This document shows, piece by piece, positions 7,031-16,104 of a stretch of 64,000 nucleotides of DNA. The notes under the pieces are model-generated. The model did not search any database, had not been told where the DNA came from, and saw only the letters and a list, made by a program, of their open reading frames with translations. Numbering within the stretch: position 1 is the first letter of the stretch; every line of letters starts with the position of its first letter. The stretch covers positions 310,001 through 374,000 of the forward strand of contig JAFEAE010000023.1 in assembly GCA_018266575.1 (NCBI GenBank). Direction: 5' to 3'. The DNA comes from Bacteroidota bacterium. GTDB lineage: Bacteria > Bacteroidota > Bacteroidia > Chitinophagales > Chitinophagaceae. A program made the translations under genes and the position numbers.

Positions 7031-10000
7031 TCAGCTATTCGTATTTTCATCTTCCGGCAATAATGAAACGGTTCCAAAAGATTTCTTTTGCTGAATCCAT
7101 CCATATACCAACGGCACCATATACAATGCAGCAAATGTGGATGCAGCAAGCCCGCCGATCACTGCACGGCCAAGTGGTGCAGACTGATCGCCTGATTCGC
7201 CTAAGCCACTTGCCATAGGTATCATACCTGCTATCATTGCCATGCTTGTCATTAATATCGGCCGCAAGCGTATGCTTGCCGCAACTGTAGCAGCCTTAAA
7301 AGGATCTTTATATTCGAGCCTCAGGTTCTCTGCATTGGTCACAATTAAAATGGCATTGGCGACAGACACACCCACAGCCATAATTATACCCATATAGGAT
7401 TGCAGGTTGAGTGTGGCACCGGTGATCAGTAACAGGATCATTGAGCCGGACAACACTGCCGGAACCGTTGCCAGCACTGCCACTGAAAGCCCGAAGGATT
7501 GATAATTGGCGGCGAGCAGTAATAATATCACCACTATCGCAGCAATCAAACCGCTTTGCAAGGAACCGAGGGTTTCTGTCAACAAAGATGACATTCCTTT
7601 TACTTCAGGAACTAATCCGGAAGGAGGTGTACCAAGTTCGTCGATAGCATGCTGCACTGCAGAGGTTGCAGTGCCCAGATCTTTTTTGTTGATGTTTGCG
7701 CTAACAGTTACAAACCTGCGCGGGCCGCTCCGGTCGTATTCGCCGGGAACCGTATCAAGCGCAAATGTGGCAACATCGGCAAGCACAGGCCGCATTTGTC
7801 CCTCAACAAGGGGAATAGATTTCAGTTGTTCAGGAGAATTCATGATATATTCCGGTATGAATATCTGCGTCTGATAGGTGTATGATGTCTTGTCATCAAG
7901 CCATAAATTTTTATTGGTAAAACGGCTTGACGATGTTGCATCGGTTATGCTTTTGGAAACATTATCGATACTCAGGTTCATCAAGGCCAGCTTTTGCCTG
8001 TCGATGGAAATATTGATAACGGGCAGTTTCAAGGGTTGTGCAATCTGTACATCACGCAAAAAAGGTACAGCTTTCAATTTCTCCAGCAGCCGCGATGAAT
8101 AACCTTCAATGTCTTTCATATTCTTACCGGCGATACGTACTTCAATCGGTGTTGATGCACCTTGTGCCATGATCTTTTCTGTTAATTCAATCGGCTCGAA
8201 AGAAATTTTTACCTGCGGATATTTTTCTGCAATGCGTTTTCTGAGTTCTTCTTTGAGATCATCCATCTTCACTTTGTAATTTTCATCAATGTTCACCTGT
8301 ATTACAGCCTCGTGTGTGCCGCTTGAAAAAATATACAAATTACTTGTGCCGAAATTACTCGGTATCACGCCTACGTGTGCAGAGCTTATCGCAATATTTC
8401 CGTTGACGGTTGAATCGATAATACCCAGGATATTTTTTGTTGCTTCTTCTGTTACTTCCAGCCTTGTACCATCCGGTTCACGTATCCTGAGCTGCAACTG
8501 GCCAACATTACTTTTAGGGAGCAGGTCTTTGCCGATAGTAACAAAACAAAAACCTGCGGCACCAAATGCAATAACCAGGTAAATGATCACCACCAGCCTT
8601 CTTTTCGGCATCCATTTTTCCAATCGATTTGCCAGCCCGTTTTTTATTTTCTGGAAGAAATTATTTGATTCAGGATGCATTGCTTCCTGTTGTGCATGGT
8701 CGTCTACCTGGTCAATTTCTTTGTCATCGAGCGTCATTCCTGCATGTGCATGAGGTTTTGCGTGATGGTATTGAAATTTTTCGGCCTTGAGCAACCAGTT
8801 CGAAATCACCGGCACCAACGTTTGTGCAGCTATAAAAGAAACGATCATAGCAAACGCAATGGACAATGATAATGGCAGGAACATGGCTTTGGGCACACCA
8901 TTCATTACAAACGATGGCGCAAACACCGCAAGGATACAAAGGAGTATAAGCAACAACGGAAAAGAAATTTCCGAACATGCATCAACAATTGCCAGTTTTT
9001 TGCTCTTTCCCATTTCAAGGTGCTGGTGTATGTTTTCGATCGTTACCGTTGCCTGGTCAACCAAAATACCAATGGCAAGGGCGAGCCCGCTCAATGTCAT
9101 GATATTTATAGTTTGTCCTGAAAGGTTCAGAAAAAAAACAGCACTCAATACCGATACCGGAATGGTGATGATAACCACAAGGCTGCTACGCCAGTCGCGC
9201 AGAAAAAGAAGCACCATCAATCCGGTAAGTATGGCGCCGAGGATACCTTCTGTCATCAAACTTTTTGCAGCATTGATCACAAAAATGGACTGATCGAATT
9301 CATAACTGAGATTGATATCATCGGGCAACAGTGATTTCATCTCCGGCAATTTCTTCCGCAACGTATTCACCACATCTAAAGTTGATGCATCAGCGGTTTT
9401 TACTACAGGGATATAAACAGAACGTTTTCCGTTTACCAATGCATAATCAACTGTTATGTCTGCTGCGTCCGCAACCCGTGCCACATCTTTTACAAAGACG
9501 CTTGTAGCGCCATTGCTTTTTATGGGGATATCATTGAATTGTTCCACTCTGTCTTCAAGCGAGTTGATAGTGGTCATATACATCATGCTATCTACCCGCA
9601 AATTACCGGCGGGGGTGATCGCATTATTTTTTACAACAGCCTGCACTACTTCATCCGGCGACAGATTAAAAGTGCGCAGTTTTTGCGGATCCACATTAAT
9701 TACTACAGTTCTTGCATTTGAACCAAAGGGCGGAGCAGAAGACATTCCCGGCACCGTTGCAAACAAAGGGCGGATGCGGGTTAATGCAATATCAAAAATA
9801 TCTTTGAGCGACCTTGTTTTGCTGGAAAAAACCAACTCGCCAACAGGTAAGGACGAAGCATCAAAACGTATTACCTGCGGCGGCAATGAGCCCGGTGGAA
9901 AAAATGCCGACACACGGTTTACCTGCAAAGCCACTTGCGCAGAGGCTTCGGCCATGTTAGTGCTTTCGTAGAACGTTAATTTAATAAGTGATAAGCCCTG

Positions 10001-10249
10001 TACATTTTTACTTTCGATATTTTTTATTCCATTGATGTATAAAAACTGGTCCTGCATTCTTGTTGCAAAAAACCCTTCCATTTGTTTTGGCGACATACCG
10101 CCATATTGTTCGATCACATAAATGGTGGGAAGGTTCAGTTTAGGGAAAATATCGATTGGTATGCTGCGTATGGCTACAACGGAAAACAACAAAAGGCCCA
10201 TGAACAACACAAGAACAGTGATTGGCCTTTTTAAAGCTGCACGTACCAT
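7031..10249 (-). CDS. RND efflux transporter permease (AcrB/CusA superfamily)
   Basis: A full-length 1072-residue RND pump. It starts with TM1 (ITVLVLFMGLLLFSVVAI) and the usual IPIDIFPKLNLP motif, then two porter-domain repeats and two six-helix blocks. TM4 carries GLALAIGILVDQATVTIENI, where the usual acidic pair of proton-relay HAE1 pumps (Asp-Asp) is changed around Asp-Gln. A His/Asp-rich cytoplasmic insertion (KPHAHAGMTLDDKEIDQVDDH) lies near residues 495-520. Substrate is not certain: the HME-type methionine relay is not evident, so a drug or organic toxin pump is as likely as a metal pump. The gene starts 3 bp after tolC. Confidence 0.93.
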   Translation of the reverse strand: MVRAALKRPITVLVLFMGLLLFSVVAIRSIPIDIFPKLNLPTIYVIEQYGGMSPKQMEGFFATRMQDQFLYINGIKNIESKNVQGLSLIKLTFYESTNMAEASAQVALQVNRVSAFFPPGSLPPQVIRFDASSLPVGELVFSSKTRSLKDIFDIALTRIRPLFATVPGMSSAPPFGSNARTVVINVDPQKLRTFNLSPDEVVQAVVKNNAITPAGNLRVDSMMYMTTINSLEDRVEQFNDIPIKSNGATSVFVKDVARVADAADITVDYALVNGKRSVYIPVVKTADASTLDVVNTLRKKLPEMKSLLPDDINLSYEFDQSIFVINAAKSLMTEGILGAILTGLMVLLFLRDWRSSLVVIITIPVSVLSAVFFLNLSGQTINIMTLSGLALAIGILVDQATVTIENIHQHLEMGKSKKLAIVDACSEISFPLLLILLCILAVFAPSFVMNGVPKAMFLPLSLSIAFAMIVSFIAAQTLVPVISNWLLKAEKFQYHHAKPHAHAGMTLDDKEIDQVDDHAQQEAMHPESNNFFQKIKNGLANRLEKWMPKRRLVVIIYLVIAFGAAGFCFVTIGKDLLPKSNVGQLQLRIREPDGTRLEVTEEATKNILGIIDSTVNGNIAISSAHVGVIPSNFGTSNLYIFSSGTHEAVIQVNIDENYKVKMDDLKEELRKRIAEKYPQVKISFEPIELTEKIMAQGASTPIEVRIAGKNMKDIEGYSSRLLEKLKAVPFLRDVQIAQPLKLPVINISIDRQKLALMNLSIDNVSKSITDATSSSRFTNKNLWLDDKTSYTYQTQIFIPEYIMNSPEQLKSIPLVEGQMRPVLADVATFALDTVPGEYDRSGPRRFVTVSANINKKDLGTATSAVQHAIDELGTPPSGLVPEVKGMSSLLTETLGSLQSGLIAAIVVILLLLAANYQSFGLSVAVLATVPAVLSGSMILLLITGATLNLQSYMGIIMAVGVSVANAILIVTNAENLRLEYKDPFKAATVAASIRLRPILMTSMAMIAGMIPMASGLGESGDQSAPLGRAVIGGLAASTFAALYMVPLVYGWIQQKKSFGTVSLLPEDENTNS

Positions 10250-10252
10250 GAA

Positions 10253-11653
10253 TTATTTTTTTATAGTTTGAATGAATTGATCAAGATTACCTGTTGCTGC
10301 GGCTTTGTCAAGATTGGCAAGAAGCCAGTCGCTTAGCGTTTGCACATAATCCGATTGTGCACGGTACAAAACGAATGAAGCATTCGTCAGGTCGATCAGG
10401 TTAATGATCCCGGCCTTGTACTGTGCGGTTTTTTGATTATACGTATCCTGTGAAGATTTTATTTGTATAGGTATCTCAAACAAATTTTTCACAGAAGTAT
10501 GAATGGCTTCTTCTGCCTGGTTGTTTACATTTTGCAACGAAAGCTGTTGCTGTTGCAAATCGTAATCGCTCGCAACTGTATTATAATGTGTGATGGCGAG
10601 TTTATCTTTTCTATGTACAACATTAAAAAGGTCATACACGAATGTTGCGCCAAACATATAATTGAAACGCTGGTAACCCAGCCCTTCGCTCAACGATTTG
10701 TAATTGCCTGCATAATCAATACTGGAACCACGTGCCCAACCGGTGGCATTCAGGTAAACTTTTGGTAAATACGTTTTCTTTACCAACGTTTCCGTTTGCT
10801 TGTATAACAATTCTTCTTTGTTGTAATAATCGATCAGCGGATTGCTGACAGTGTCCGTATAATTATTGTGCGACAAAATATCGAGCGCATTCAAATAATT
10901 TTTTGTTTGAGTAGTATCAACCAAAAAATAATTTACTGATATGCCTGTGAGATAAGAAAGCTCCTGCTGTTGCTGGCGTATCTGTCCATCTATCTGATTA
11001 TACGTGATACGGCTTTTTGATAATTCAGCCATTGCAAGAGATGAATCTGCACCTGCTTTAATCCCGCTTCTTGTTACCGCTTCTATTACTTTGTAGATTT
11101 CTTCATAGCGGTTCACATTTTCTTTTTCGATCGCTAACTGAAACTGGTTTTTCAGGATATCGAAATACAATTTGCCAACACGCCATTTCAGCAAATATTT
11201 TTCTCTTTCCAGGTCTGCCTGTGTTAGGTTTGAATATGCTTTGGCATTATCTATCCTTGCTTTCTTCAAACCAAAATCCAGTAACTCATACTGGCTTTGA
11301 AAGATCGCTATATTACCAACAGCAGATTGATAATCGTTCGACTGTCTTAACCCGCTTGATGTTGATGGAATGATGCCATACGATAGATAAGAACCGGGCA
11401 AAGAATTATCTGAACCTAAATTCAATTCATCTGCGATAAATGCAGAAGGTAAAAAAGAATGCTTTGCGTCGGTAACTGCTGCTTTGGATGCATCAAGCAA
11501 TGCTTGTTTTTGCAGAAGTACCGGCATGTGGTGCATGGCAGAGTCTGTAAAATCTGCCAATGAATATGCTTTTTGTTGCTGTGCTTCAGCAACGCTGATA
11601 AACAACACTGATATATACAATAGTAAACAGGCTGCTTTAAACCGAACAACCAT
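10253..11653 (-). CDS. TolC-family outer-membrane efflux protein
   Basis: A 466-residue outer-membrane factor with a clear signal peptide (cleavage likely after VAEA, about residue 24). Two TolC repeats follow, with long coiled-coil helices, for example around ANDLxx/KARIDNAKAYSNLTQAD and later QQQLSLQNVNNQAEEAIH. It forms the trimeric exit duct for the RND pump encoded 3 bp downstream. The order outer-membrane factor, pump, adaptor on one strand indicates an operon. Length and repeats are normal for the family. Confidence 0.92.
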   Translation of the reverse strand: MVVRFKAACLLLYISVLFISVAEAQQQKAYSLADFTDSAMHHMPVLLQKQALLDASKAAVTDAKHSFLPSAFIADELNLGSDNSLPGSYLSYGIIPSTSSGLRQSNDYQSAVGNIAIFQSQYELLDFGLKKARIDNAKAYSNLTQADLEREKYLLKWRVGKLYFDILKNQFQLAIEKENVNRYEEIYKVIEAVTRSGIKAGADSSLAMAELSKSRITYNQIDGQIRQQQQELSYLTGISVNYFLVDTTQTKNYLNALDILSHNNYTDTVSNPLIDYYNKEELLYKQTETLVKKTYLPKVYLNATGWARGSSIDYAGNYKSLSEGLGYQRFNYMFGATFVYDLFNVVHRKDKLAITHYNTVASDYDLQQQQLSLQNVNNQAEEAIHTSVKNLFEIPIQIKSSQDTYNQKTAQYKAGIINLIDLTNASFVLYRAQSDYVQTLSDWLLANLDKAAATGNLDQFIQTIKK

Positions 11654-11696
11654 GAAATAATTTTTAATGAAATAATGAAATGCTTAAACTGAAATA

Positions 11697-12086
11697 TTAA
11701 GCAAAGACAGGAGGCCCGCGTAGCGAAGATGTACGTATAGTAAGGCTGGCAAAATATTTGTCAGTAGTATAAAACTTTTTTTTGATCTCGGCAAAAACAG
11801 CCTGTATCTGAAAATCGCTGAGGCGGAAATTAACTGCGTCCTGCGGATGAAAGCGTTTATTTAGGTAAGATAAGTTCTTGCTTTTCTTGGAGTCTTTTGC
11901 AGATATTGTTGCGTAATGCGAAACATCTTTTGATGCAACAACTTTCTTATAATTATTTACCTCAAGGGATTGCAATGTATGAGGAGAATAGCGTAAGAAC
12001 AACTGAACGATAAAAAAGGCAGAATATACCGCTAAAAGCAGCACTTTAAAAAATAGCCTTATATATCCTTTTTTATCTGCAACCAT
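11697..12086 (-). CDS. Small membrane-anchored protein heading the efflux operon
   Basis: From ATG 12086 the product is 129 residues: a short basic N terminus (MVADKKGYIR), one TM helix about 12-31, then a polar, probably periplasmic domain ending SLRGPPVFA. In-frame starts at 12122 and 12167 add up to 27 residues. I prefer 12086 because it places the helix near the N terminus. No domain is recognised. The position 43 bp upstream of tolC suggests a periplasmic accessory or sensor of the pump (inference). The proline-containing RGPP end recalls small proteins I have seen near metal-transport genes in Bacteroidota, a weak memory rather than evidence. Confidence 0.55.
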   Translation of the reverse strand: MVADKKGYIRLFFKVLLLAVYSAFFIVQLFLRYSPHTLQSLEVNNYKKVVASKDVSHYATISAKDSKKSKNLSYLNKRFHPQDAVNFRLSDFQIQAVFAEIKKKFYTTDKYFASLTIRTSSLRGPPVFA

Positions 12087-12092
12087 GGAAAA

Positions 12093-12100
12093 CAAAGATA
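12093..12100 (-). promoter_or_regulatory. Candidate -7 box of the efflux operon
   Basis: Read on the minus strand this is TATCTTTG, an exact match to TAnnTTTG. It lies 7 bp before the ATG at 12086, so if used it would give a nearly leaderless mRNA for that start. No good -33 TTG is seen 19-21 bp upstream. Regulation by the OmpR-type regulator encoded downstream would be expected near here. Confidence 0.3.
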
Positions 12101-12196
12101 TGTAAACCTTGCTGTTGTTCATAATAGCAGAAAAACTTACGGTTAGTTTTAACAAATCTATCAACATTAATTCTATTTTTACCCAAATTATTTTAC

Positions 12197-12844
12197 ATGG
12201 CGCTCAATTCCATCATGAAGATTTTTATTCCGAAAGACAGGGTTTTTTATTCACTGTTCGAGGAAGTTGCAGACAGTGTCGCTATTATGGGAAAGCTGAT
12301 GAAGGAACTTGTTGCAGAACCCGATTATGATAAACGTGCTGCAATTATTTCAAAAGTAGAAGACCAGGAACATATTAATGACGATCTCACACACCGTATT
12401 TTTACAGAACTGGGAAGAAATTTTATTACACCATTCGATCGTGAGGACATCCACTATCTCGCTTCGGCGCTTGATGATATCTGCGATTATGTTTATGCCA
12501 CAGCAAAAAAAATAAACTTCTACAAGGTAAACCCGAGCGATACAGGCATTCAAAAAATGGCCGACCTGATTGACCAGGGCGCAGAGCAAATAAAAAATGC
12601 CGTAAAAGAATTGCGCAACATGCGTGATATGCGCAAGATTACTGATGCATTGGTTAAAGTGAACAGCATCGAAAACCAGGCAGACGATATTTTTGATATG
12701 AGCATCGAGCGTTTATTTGAAACCGAGCCCGATGCAAAAGAAGTAATTAAAAAAAGAGAGATCTACCAGGTAATGGAAATTGTTACCGACAAATGCGAAG
12801 ATGCCGCAAATGTGATCGAATCTATTATTATCAAATATGCTTAA
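12197..12844 (+). CDS. DUF47 family phosphate transport regulator (PhoU-like)
   Basis: A 215-residue all-helical protein with the DUF47/YkaA pattern: IPKDRVFYSLFEEVADSVAIM at the N terminus, FITPFDREDIHYLASALDDICDYV in the middle, and a C-terminal VTDKCEDAANVIESI. These Asp/Glu-rich helix motifs resemble PhoU metal-binding bundles. Members control low-affinity phosphate uptake and sit next to PiT transporters, as here (PiT begins 98 bp downstream). Divergently oriented to the efflux operon. Confidence 0.9.
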   Translation: MALNSIMKIFIPKDRVFYSLFEEVADSVAIMGKLMKELVAEPDYDKRAAIISKVEDQEHINDDLTHRIFTELGRNFITPFDREDIHYLASALDDICDYVYATAKKINFYKVNPSDTGIQKMADLIDQGAEQIKNAVKELRNMRDMRKITDALVKVNSIENQADDIFDMSIERLFETEPDAKEVIKKREIYQVMEIVTDKCEDAANVIESIIIKYA

Positions 12845-12854
12845 TTAATTTCAG

Positions 12855-12926
12855 AATGTGAAAATGACTCAATGAGTAGTCTAAGCCTACATTTTACAAA
12901 TTGAGGTATTGAGCTATTCTCACATT
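12855..12926. repeat. Nested inverted repeat between DUF47 and PiT genes
   Basis: Outer arms AATGTGA (12855-12861) and TCACATT (12920-12926) enclose inner arms CTCAAT (12868-12873) and ATTGAG (12908-12913). Together they can form an interrupted hairpin filling almost the whole 98-bp gap. There is no T-run, so it is not a typical terminator. It could moderate PiT expression relative to DUF47 or be a dispersed element. Confidence 0.5.
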
Positions 12927-12942
12927 TGCTAATTATCTGCTT

Positions 12943-13959
12943 ATGCCTTTTTTAGTTGTCATCATTATACTTGCTCTCGTTTTCGATTATATCAATGGTT
13001 TTCACGATGCTGCAAATTCAATAGCAACAATAGTCTCCACAAAAGTGCTTACTCCTTTCCAGGCTGTGTTGTGGGCTGCCATTTTTAATTTCGGCGCTTT
13101 TTTCATTTCAAAATATTATATCGGCGAATTTAAAATCGGTAATACCATTGCGAAATCGGTGAATGACCATTTCATCACACTCGAAGTAATTTTTTGCGGA
13201 TTGATCGCAGCCATTGCCTGGAATTTATTAACATGGTGGTTTGGTATCCCCTCAAGCTCTTCTCACACACTATTAGGAGGCTTTATTGGCGCAGCGCTTG
13301 CACATGCAGGCGCATTAAGCAGGGGAGGTATCAGTGTGATCAATTATGAAAAAGTGATCCCCACATTTCTTTTTATTTTTCTCGCGCCATTAATCGGGAT
13401 GGTCGTCGGCTATATCATTACCATAATCATTATTAATATCTGCAGGAGGGCAAACCCCTATAAAGCAGATAACTGGTTCAGGAGATTGCAATTAATTTCT
13501 TCTGCATTGTTCAGTCTTGGCCATGGTGGCAATGATGCACAAAAAGTTTTAGGGATAATCGCTGCAGCAATGGTTGCAAATGGAACCCTCGATAATATCA
13601 AACACGTTCCCAATTGGGTGCCGATTGCATGTTTCACGGCAATTGGCCTCGGCACAATGAGTGGTGGATGGAAGATCGTAAAAACAATGGGCTCTCGCAT
13701 TACTAAAGTAACCCCGCTTGAAGGTGTAAGTGCAGAAACTGCAGGAGCATTAACACTTTTTCTCACCGAAAAATTAGGTATCCCTGTCAGCACTACGCAT
13801 ACTATTGCAGGCTCCATCATGGGCGTTGGCGCAACACGCCGTTTGTCTGCTGTTCGGTGGGGAATCACTATTAATTTGCTCTGGGCATGGGTGCTTACAA
13901 TTCCCGTCAGTGCTGTGCTTGCAGCAATTATTTATTTTATTGTTCACCTCATCAGGTAA
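12943..13959 (+). CDS. PiT-family inorganic phosphate transporter
   Basis: A 338-residue polytopic membrane protein with the two inverted PiT signature repeats: GFHDAANSIATIVST near residue 20 and LGHGGNDAQKVLGI near 195. About ten TM helices are apparent. A further GIPVSTTHTIAGSIMG motif occurs near the C terminus, matching the GIPSSSSHTLLGGFIG in the first half. The family is a proton- or sodium-coupled, low-affinity phosphate carrier that moves metal-phosphate complexes. It is coupled with the upstream DUF47 gene. Confidence 0.93.
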   Translation: MPFLVVIIILALVFDYINGFHDAANSIATIVSTKVLTPFQAVLWAAIFNFGAFFISKYYIGEFKIGNTIAKSVNDHFITLEVIFCGLIAAIAWNLLTWWFGIPSSSSHTLLGGFIGAALAHAGALSRGGISVINYEKVIPTFLFIFLAPLIGMVVGYIITIIIINICRRANPYKADNWFRRLQLISSALFSLGHGGNDAQKVLGIIAAAMVANGTLDNIKHVPNWVPIACFTAIGLGTMSGGWKIVKTMGSRITKVTPLEGVSAETAGALTLFLTEKLGIPVSTTHTIAGSIMGVGATRRLSAVRWGITINLLWAWVLTIPVSAVLAAIIYFIVHLIR

Positions 13960-14047
13960 TATGTACACATTATTTTAATGGGCTTGCTTTTTAATAATTC
14001 GGTAATGTTTACTACTTTGGCAGCCGATTAAAATATAAGTTTACATT

Positions 14048-14914
14048 ATGAAGGGAATTATTCTGGCTGGAGGTTCGGGAACAAGGTTGCATCCTATCAC
14101 TTACGCCATCAGCAAACAAATTATGCCCGTGTACGACAAGCCGATGATCTACTATCCCATGTCGACACTTTTGCTTGCAGGTATAAATGAAGTACTCATT
14201 ATTTCTACGCCGCATGATCTTCCTCTTTTCAAAAAATTATTTGGAGATGGTTCACAGCTTGGGCTAAAATTATCTTATGCCGAACAGCCAAAACCAAACG
14301 GGCTTGCACAGGCTTTTGTAATTGGCGAAGAATTTATCGGGAAAGATAATGTTGCACTTGTCCTTGGCGATAATATTTTTTATGGATCTGGGCTTGGCGA
14401 GCAACTTTCAAAAAATACAAAACCTGATGGAGGTATTGTTTACGCATATCATGTAAGCGACCCTGAGCGTTATGGTGTAGTTGAGTTTGATAAGAACATG
14501 AATGCAGTTTCCATTGAAGAAAAACCGAAGCAGCCGAAAAGCAGTTATGCTGTTCCGGGGTTATATTTTTATGATAATGATGTTGTAGCTATAGCAAAAA
14601 ATCTGCAGCCATCCCCTCGCGGCGAATATGAAATTACCGATGTAAATAAAGAATACCTAAGGCGCGGAAAATTAAAAGTTTCGATAATGGATCGCGGCAC
14701 TGCATGGCTCGATACGGGAACATTCGATTCATTGATGCAGGCATCGCAATTTGTGCAGGTTATCGAACAAAGGCAGGGAATTAAGATTGCATGTATTGAA
14801 GAAATTGCATACCGCAAAGGGTTCATCACAAAAGCCCAGGTTGAAGCAATGGCACAACCATTATTAAAAAGTGGTTATGGTGAATATTTAATAAATGTGA
14901 TAAATAATTTTTAA
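14048..14914 (+). CDS. rfbA: Glucose-1-phosphate thymidylyltransferase
   Basis: A 288-residue nucleotidyltransferase with GGSGTRLHPITYAISKQIMP at 8-27 (nucleotide-binding loop), EQPKPNGLAQAF, and LGDNIFYG with the metal-binding Asp. This pattern is specific for RfbA/RmlA, which makes dTDP-glucose from glucose-1-phosphate and dTTP for deoxysugar synthesis. The usual partners rfbB, rfbC and rfbD are absent here. galE follows 9 bp downstream, so the pair is probably co-transcribed and supplies nucleotide sugars for envelope glycans. Confidence 0.94.
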   Translation: MKGIILAGGSGTRLHPITYAISKQIMPVYDKPMIYYPMSTLLLAGINEVLIISTPHDLPLFKKLFGDGSQLGLKLSYAEQPKPNGLAQAFVIGEEFIGKDNVALVLGDNIFYGSGLGEQLSKNTKPDGGIVYAYHVSDPERYGVVEFDKNMNAVSIEEKPKQPKSSYAVPGLYFYDNDVVAIAKNLQPSPRGEYEITDVNKEYLRRGKLKVSIMDRGTAWLDTGTFDSLMQASQFVQVIEQRQGIKIACIEEIAYRKGFITKAQVEAMAQPLLKSGYGEYLINVINNF

Positions 14915-14923
14915 ACAATAACG

Positions 14924-15982
14924 ATGGCTAAAAAAGTTTTGGTGACAGGTGGTTGTGGTTATATCGGTTCGCATACAATTGTTGACCTTTTGGAAAACGG
15001 ATTTGATGTAATTTGTGTTGATAATAATTCCCGCTCCAATCCACGCATTCTTGAAGGCGTAGAAAAAATCACAGGAAAGAAAATAAAAAATTACAAGGTT
15101 GATCTCTGCAATTTTGATGACACATTTGCCATCTTCCAGGAAAATGAAGACATCCTTGGCATCATTCATTTTGCAGCATATAAATCTGTCGGCGAATCTG
15201 TGGAACAGCCGTTGATGTATTTTGAAAACAATTTACAGTCGTTGATCAACCTGCTGAAATGCGTCCAGGAATTTGATATCCCTTATTTTGTTTTTTCCTC
15301 TTCATGCACCGTTTATGGAAACCCGAATGAAATTCCGGTAACAGAAAAAACACCGCCAAAACCTGCAGAATCTCCTTATGGTTATACCAAACAAATGGGT
15401 GAGCAGATCATCAACGAATTTGCAAAAAGTGTTTCTGCAAAATGTATTTTATTAAGATATTTTAACCCGGTTGGTGCACATCCGAGTATTTTGATCGGAG
15501 AACTTCCCATCGGAAGGCCCGCAAACCTTGTTCCTGCAATTACACAAACTGCAATCGGAAAATTATCGCAAATGCAGGTACACGGAGATGATTATAATAC
15601 AAGAGACGGTTCATGCATCCGAGATTTTATTCATGTAAGTGATATAGCACATGCACATACACTGGCATTGGAATATTTGATTGCAAATAAAAATTCTTCC
15701 AATTGTGAAGTGTTCAACCTCGGGACAGGACATGGCGTAACTGTTTTGGAAGCAATTAAAACATTTGAAAAAACAACGGGGGTAAAACTAAATTATATAA
15801 TCGGCCCGAGAAGAGCGGGTGACGTGATTGCTATTTATGCCAACAATGACCTTGCAAAAAGCAAACTTGGCTGGGAGCCTAAATATTCATTGGAGGATAT
15901 GATGGCAACTGCATGGAAATGGGAACAGAAATTAAAGAATGATGAAAAGTTTTATAACAGTAAATTTTCCGGCTTGAATTAA
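14924..15982 (+). CDS. galE: UDP-glucose 4-epimerase
   Basis: A 352-residue short-chain dehydrogenase of the extended type. The Rossmann motif GGCGYIGSH is at about 9-17, the catalytic Ser in FSSSCTVYG, and Tyr/Lys in YGYTK. GalE-specific blocks FAAYKSVGESV, RYFNPVGAHPS and NLGTGHGVTVLE are present. It interconverts UDP-glucose and UDP-galactose using tightly bound NAD. It lies immediately after rfbA in an apparent two-gene operon. Confidence 0.94.
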   Translation: MAKKVLVTGGCGYIGSHTIVDLLENGFDVICVDNNSRSNPRILEGVEKITGKKIKNYKVDLCNFDDTFAIFQENEDILGIIHFAAYKSVGESVEQPLMYFENNLQSLINLLKCVQEFDIPYFVFSSSCTVYGNPNEIPVTEKTPPKPAESPYGYTKQMGEQIINEFAKSVSAKCILLRYFNPVGAHPSILIGELPIGRPANLVPAITQTAIGKLSQMQVHGDDYNTRDGSCIRDFIHVSDIAHAHTLALEYLIANKNSSNCEVFNLGTGHGVTVLEAIKTFEKTTGVKLNYIIGPRRAGDVIAIYANNDLAKSKLGWEPKYSLEDMMATAWKWEQKLKNDEKFYNSKFSGLN

Positions 15983-16030
15983 ATTTGGAATGCTTCTTCA
16001 AAAGCATCCGGGTGTTGTTTGCCGTATATC

Positions 16031-16062
16031 TTTGCTCACTTTCTGCGAAACTTTTATTTTTG
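16031..16062 (+). promoter_or_regulatory. Strong candidate promoter for the transketolase subunit gene
   Basis: TTTG at 16031-16034 and TATTTTTG at 16055-16062 match the Bacteroidota -33 and -7 elements, with a 20-bp spacer. The start codon at 16105 is about 40 bp downstream. This suggests the gene is transcribed independently of galE. Confidence 0.6.
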
Positions 16063-16104
16063 CCCTTCAAACAATAATCAGAAAATTAATCTAATCATAA
16101 ATAC

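Noticed and set aside
8787..9293. 168-codon antisense ORF within the RND pump, and others like it
   Set aside because: These are by-products of codon use in the pump gene. None has a recognisable domain.
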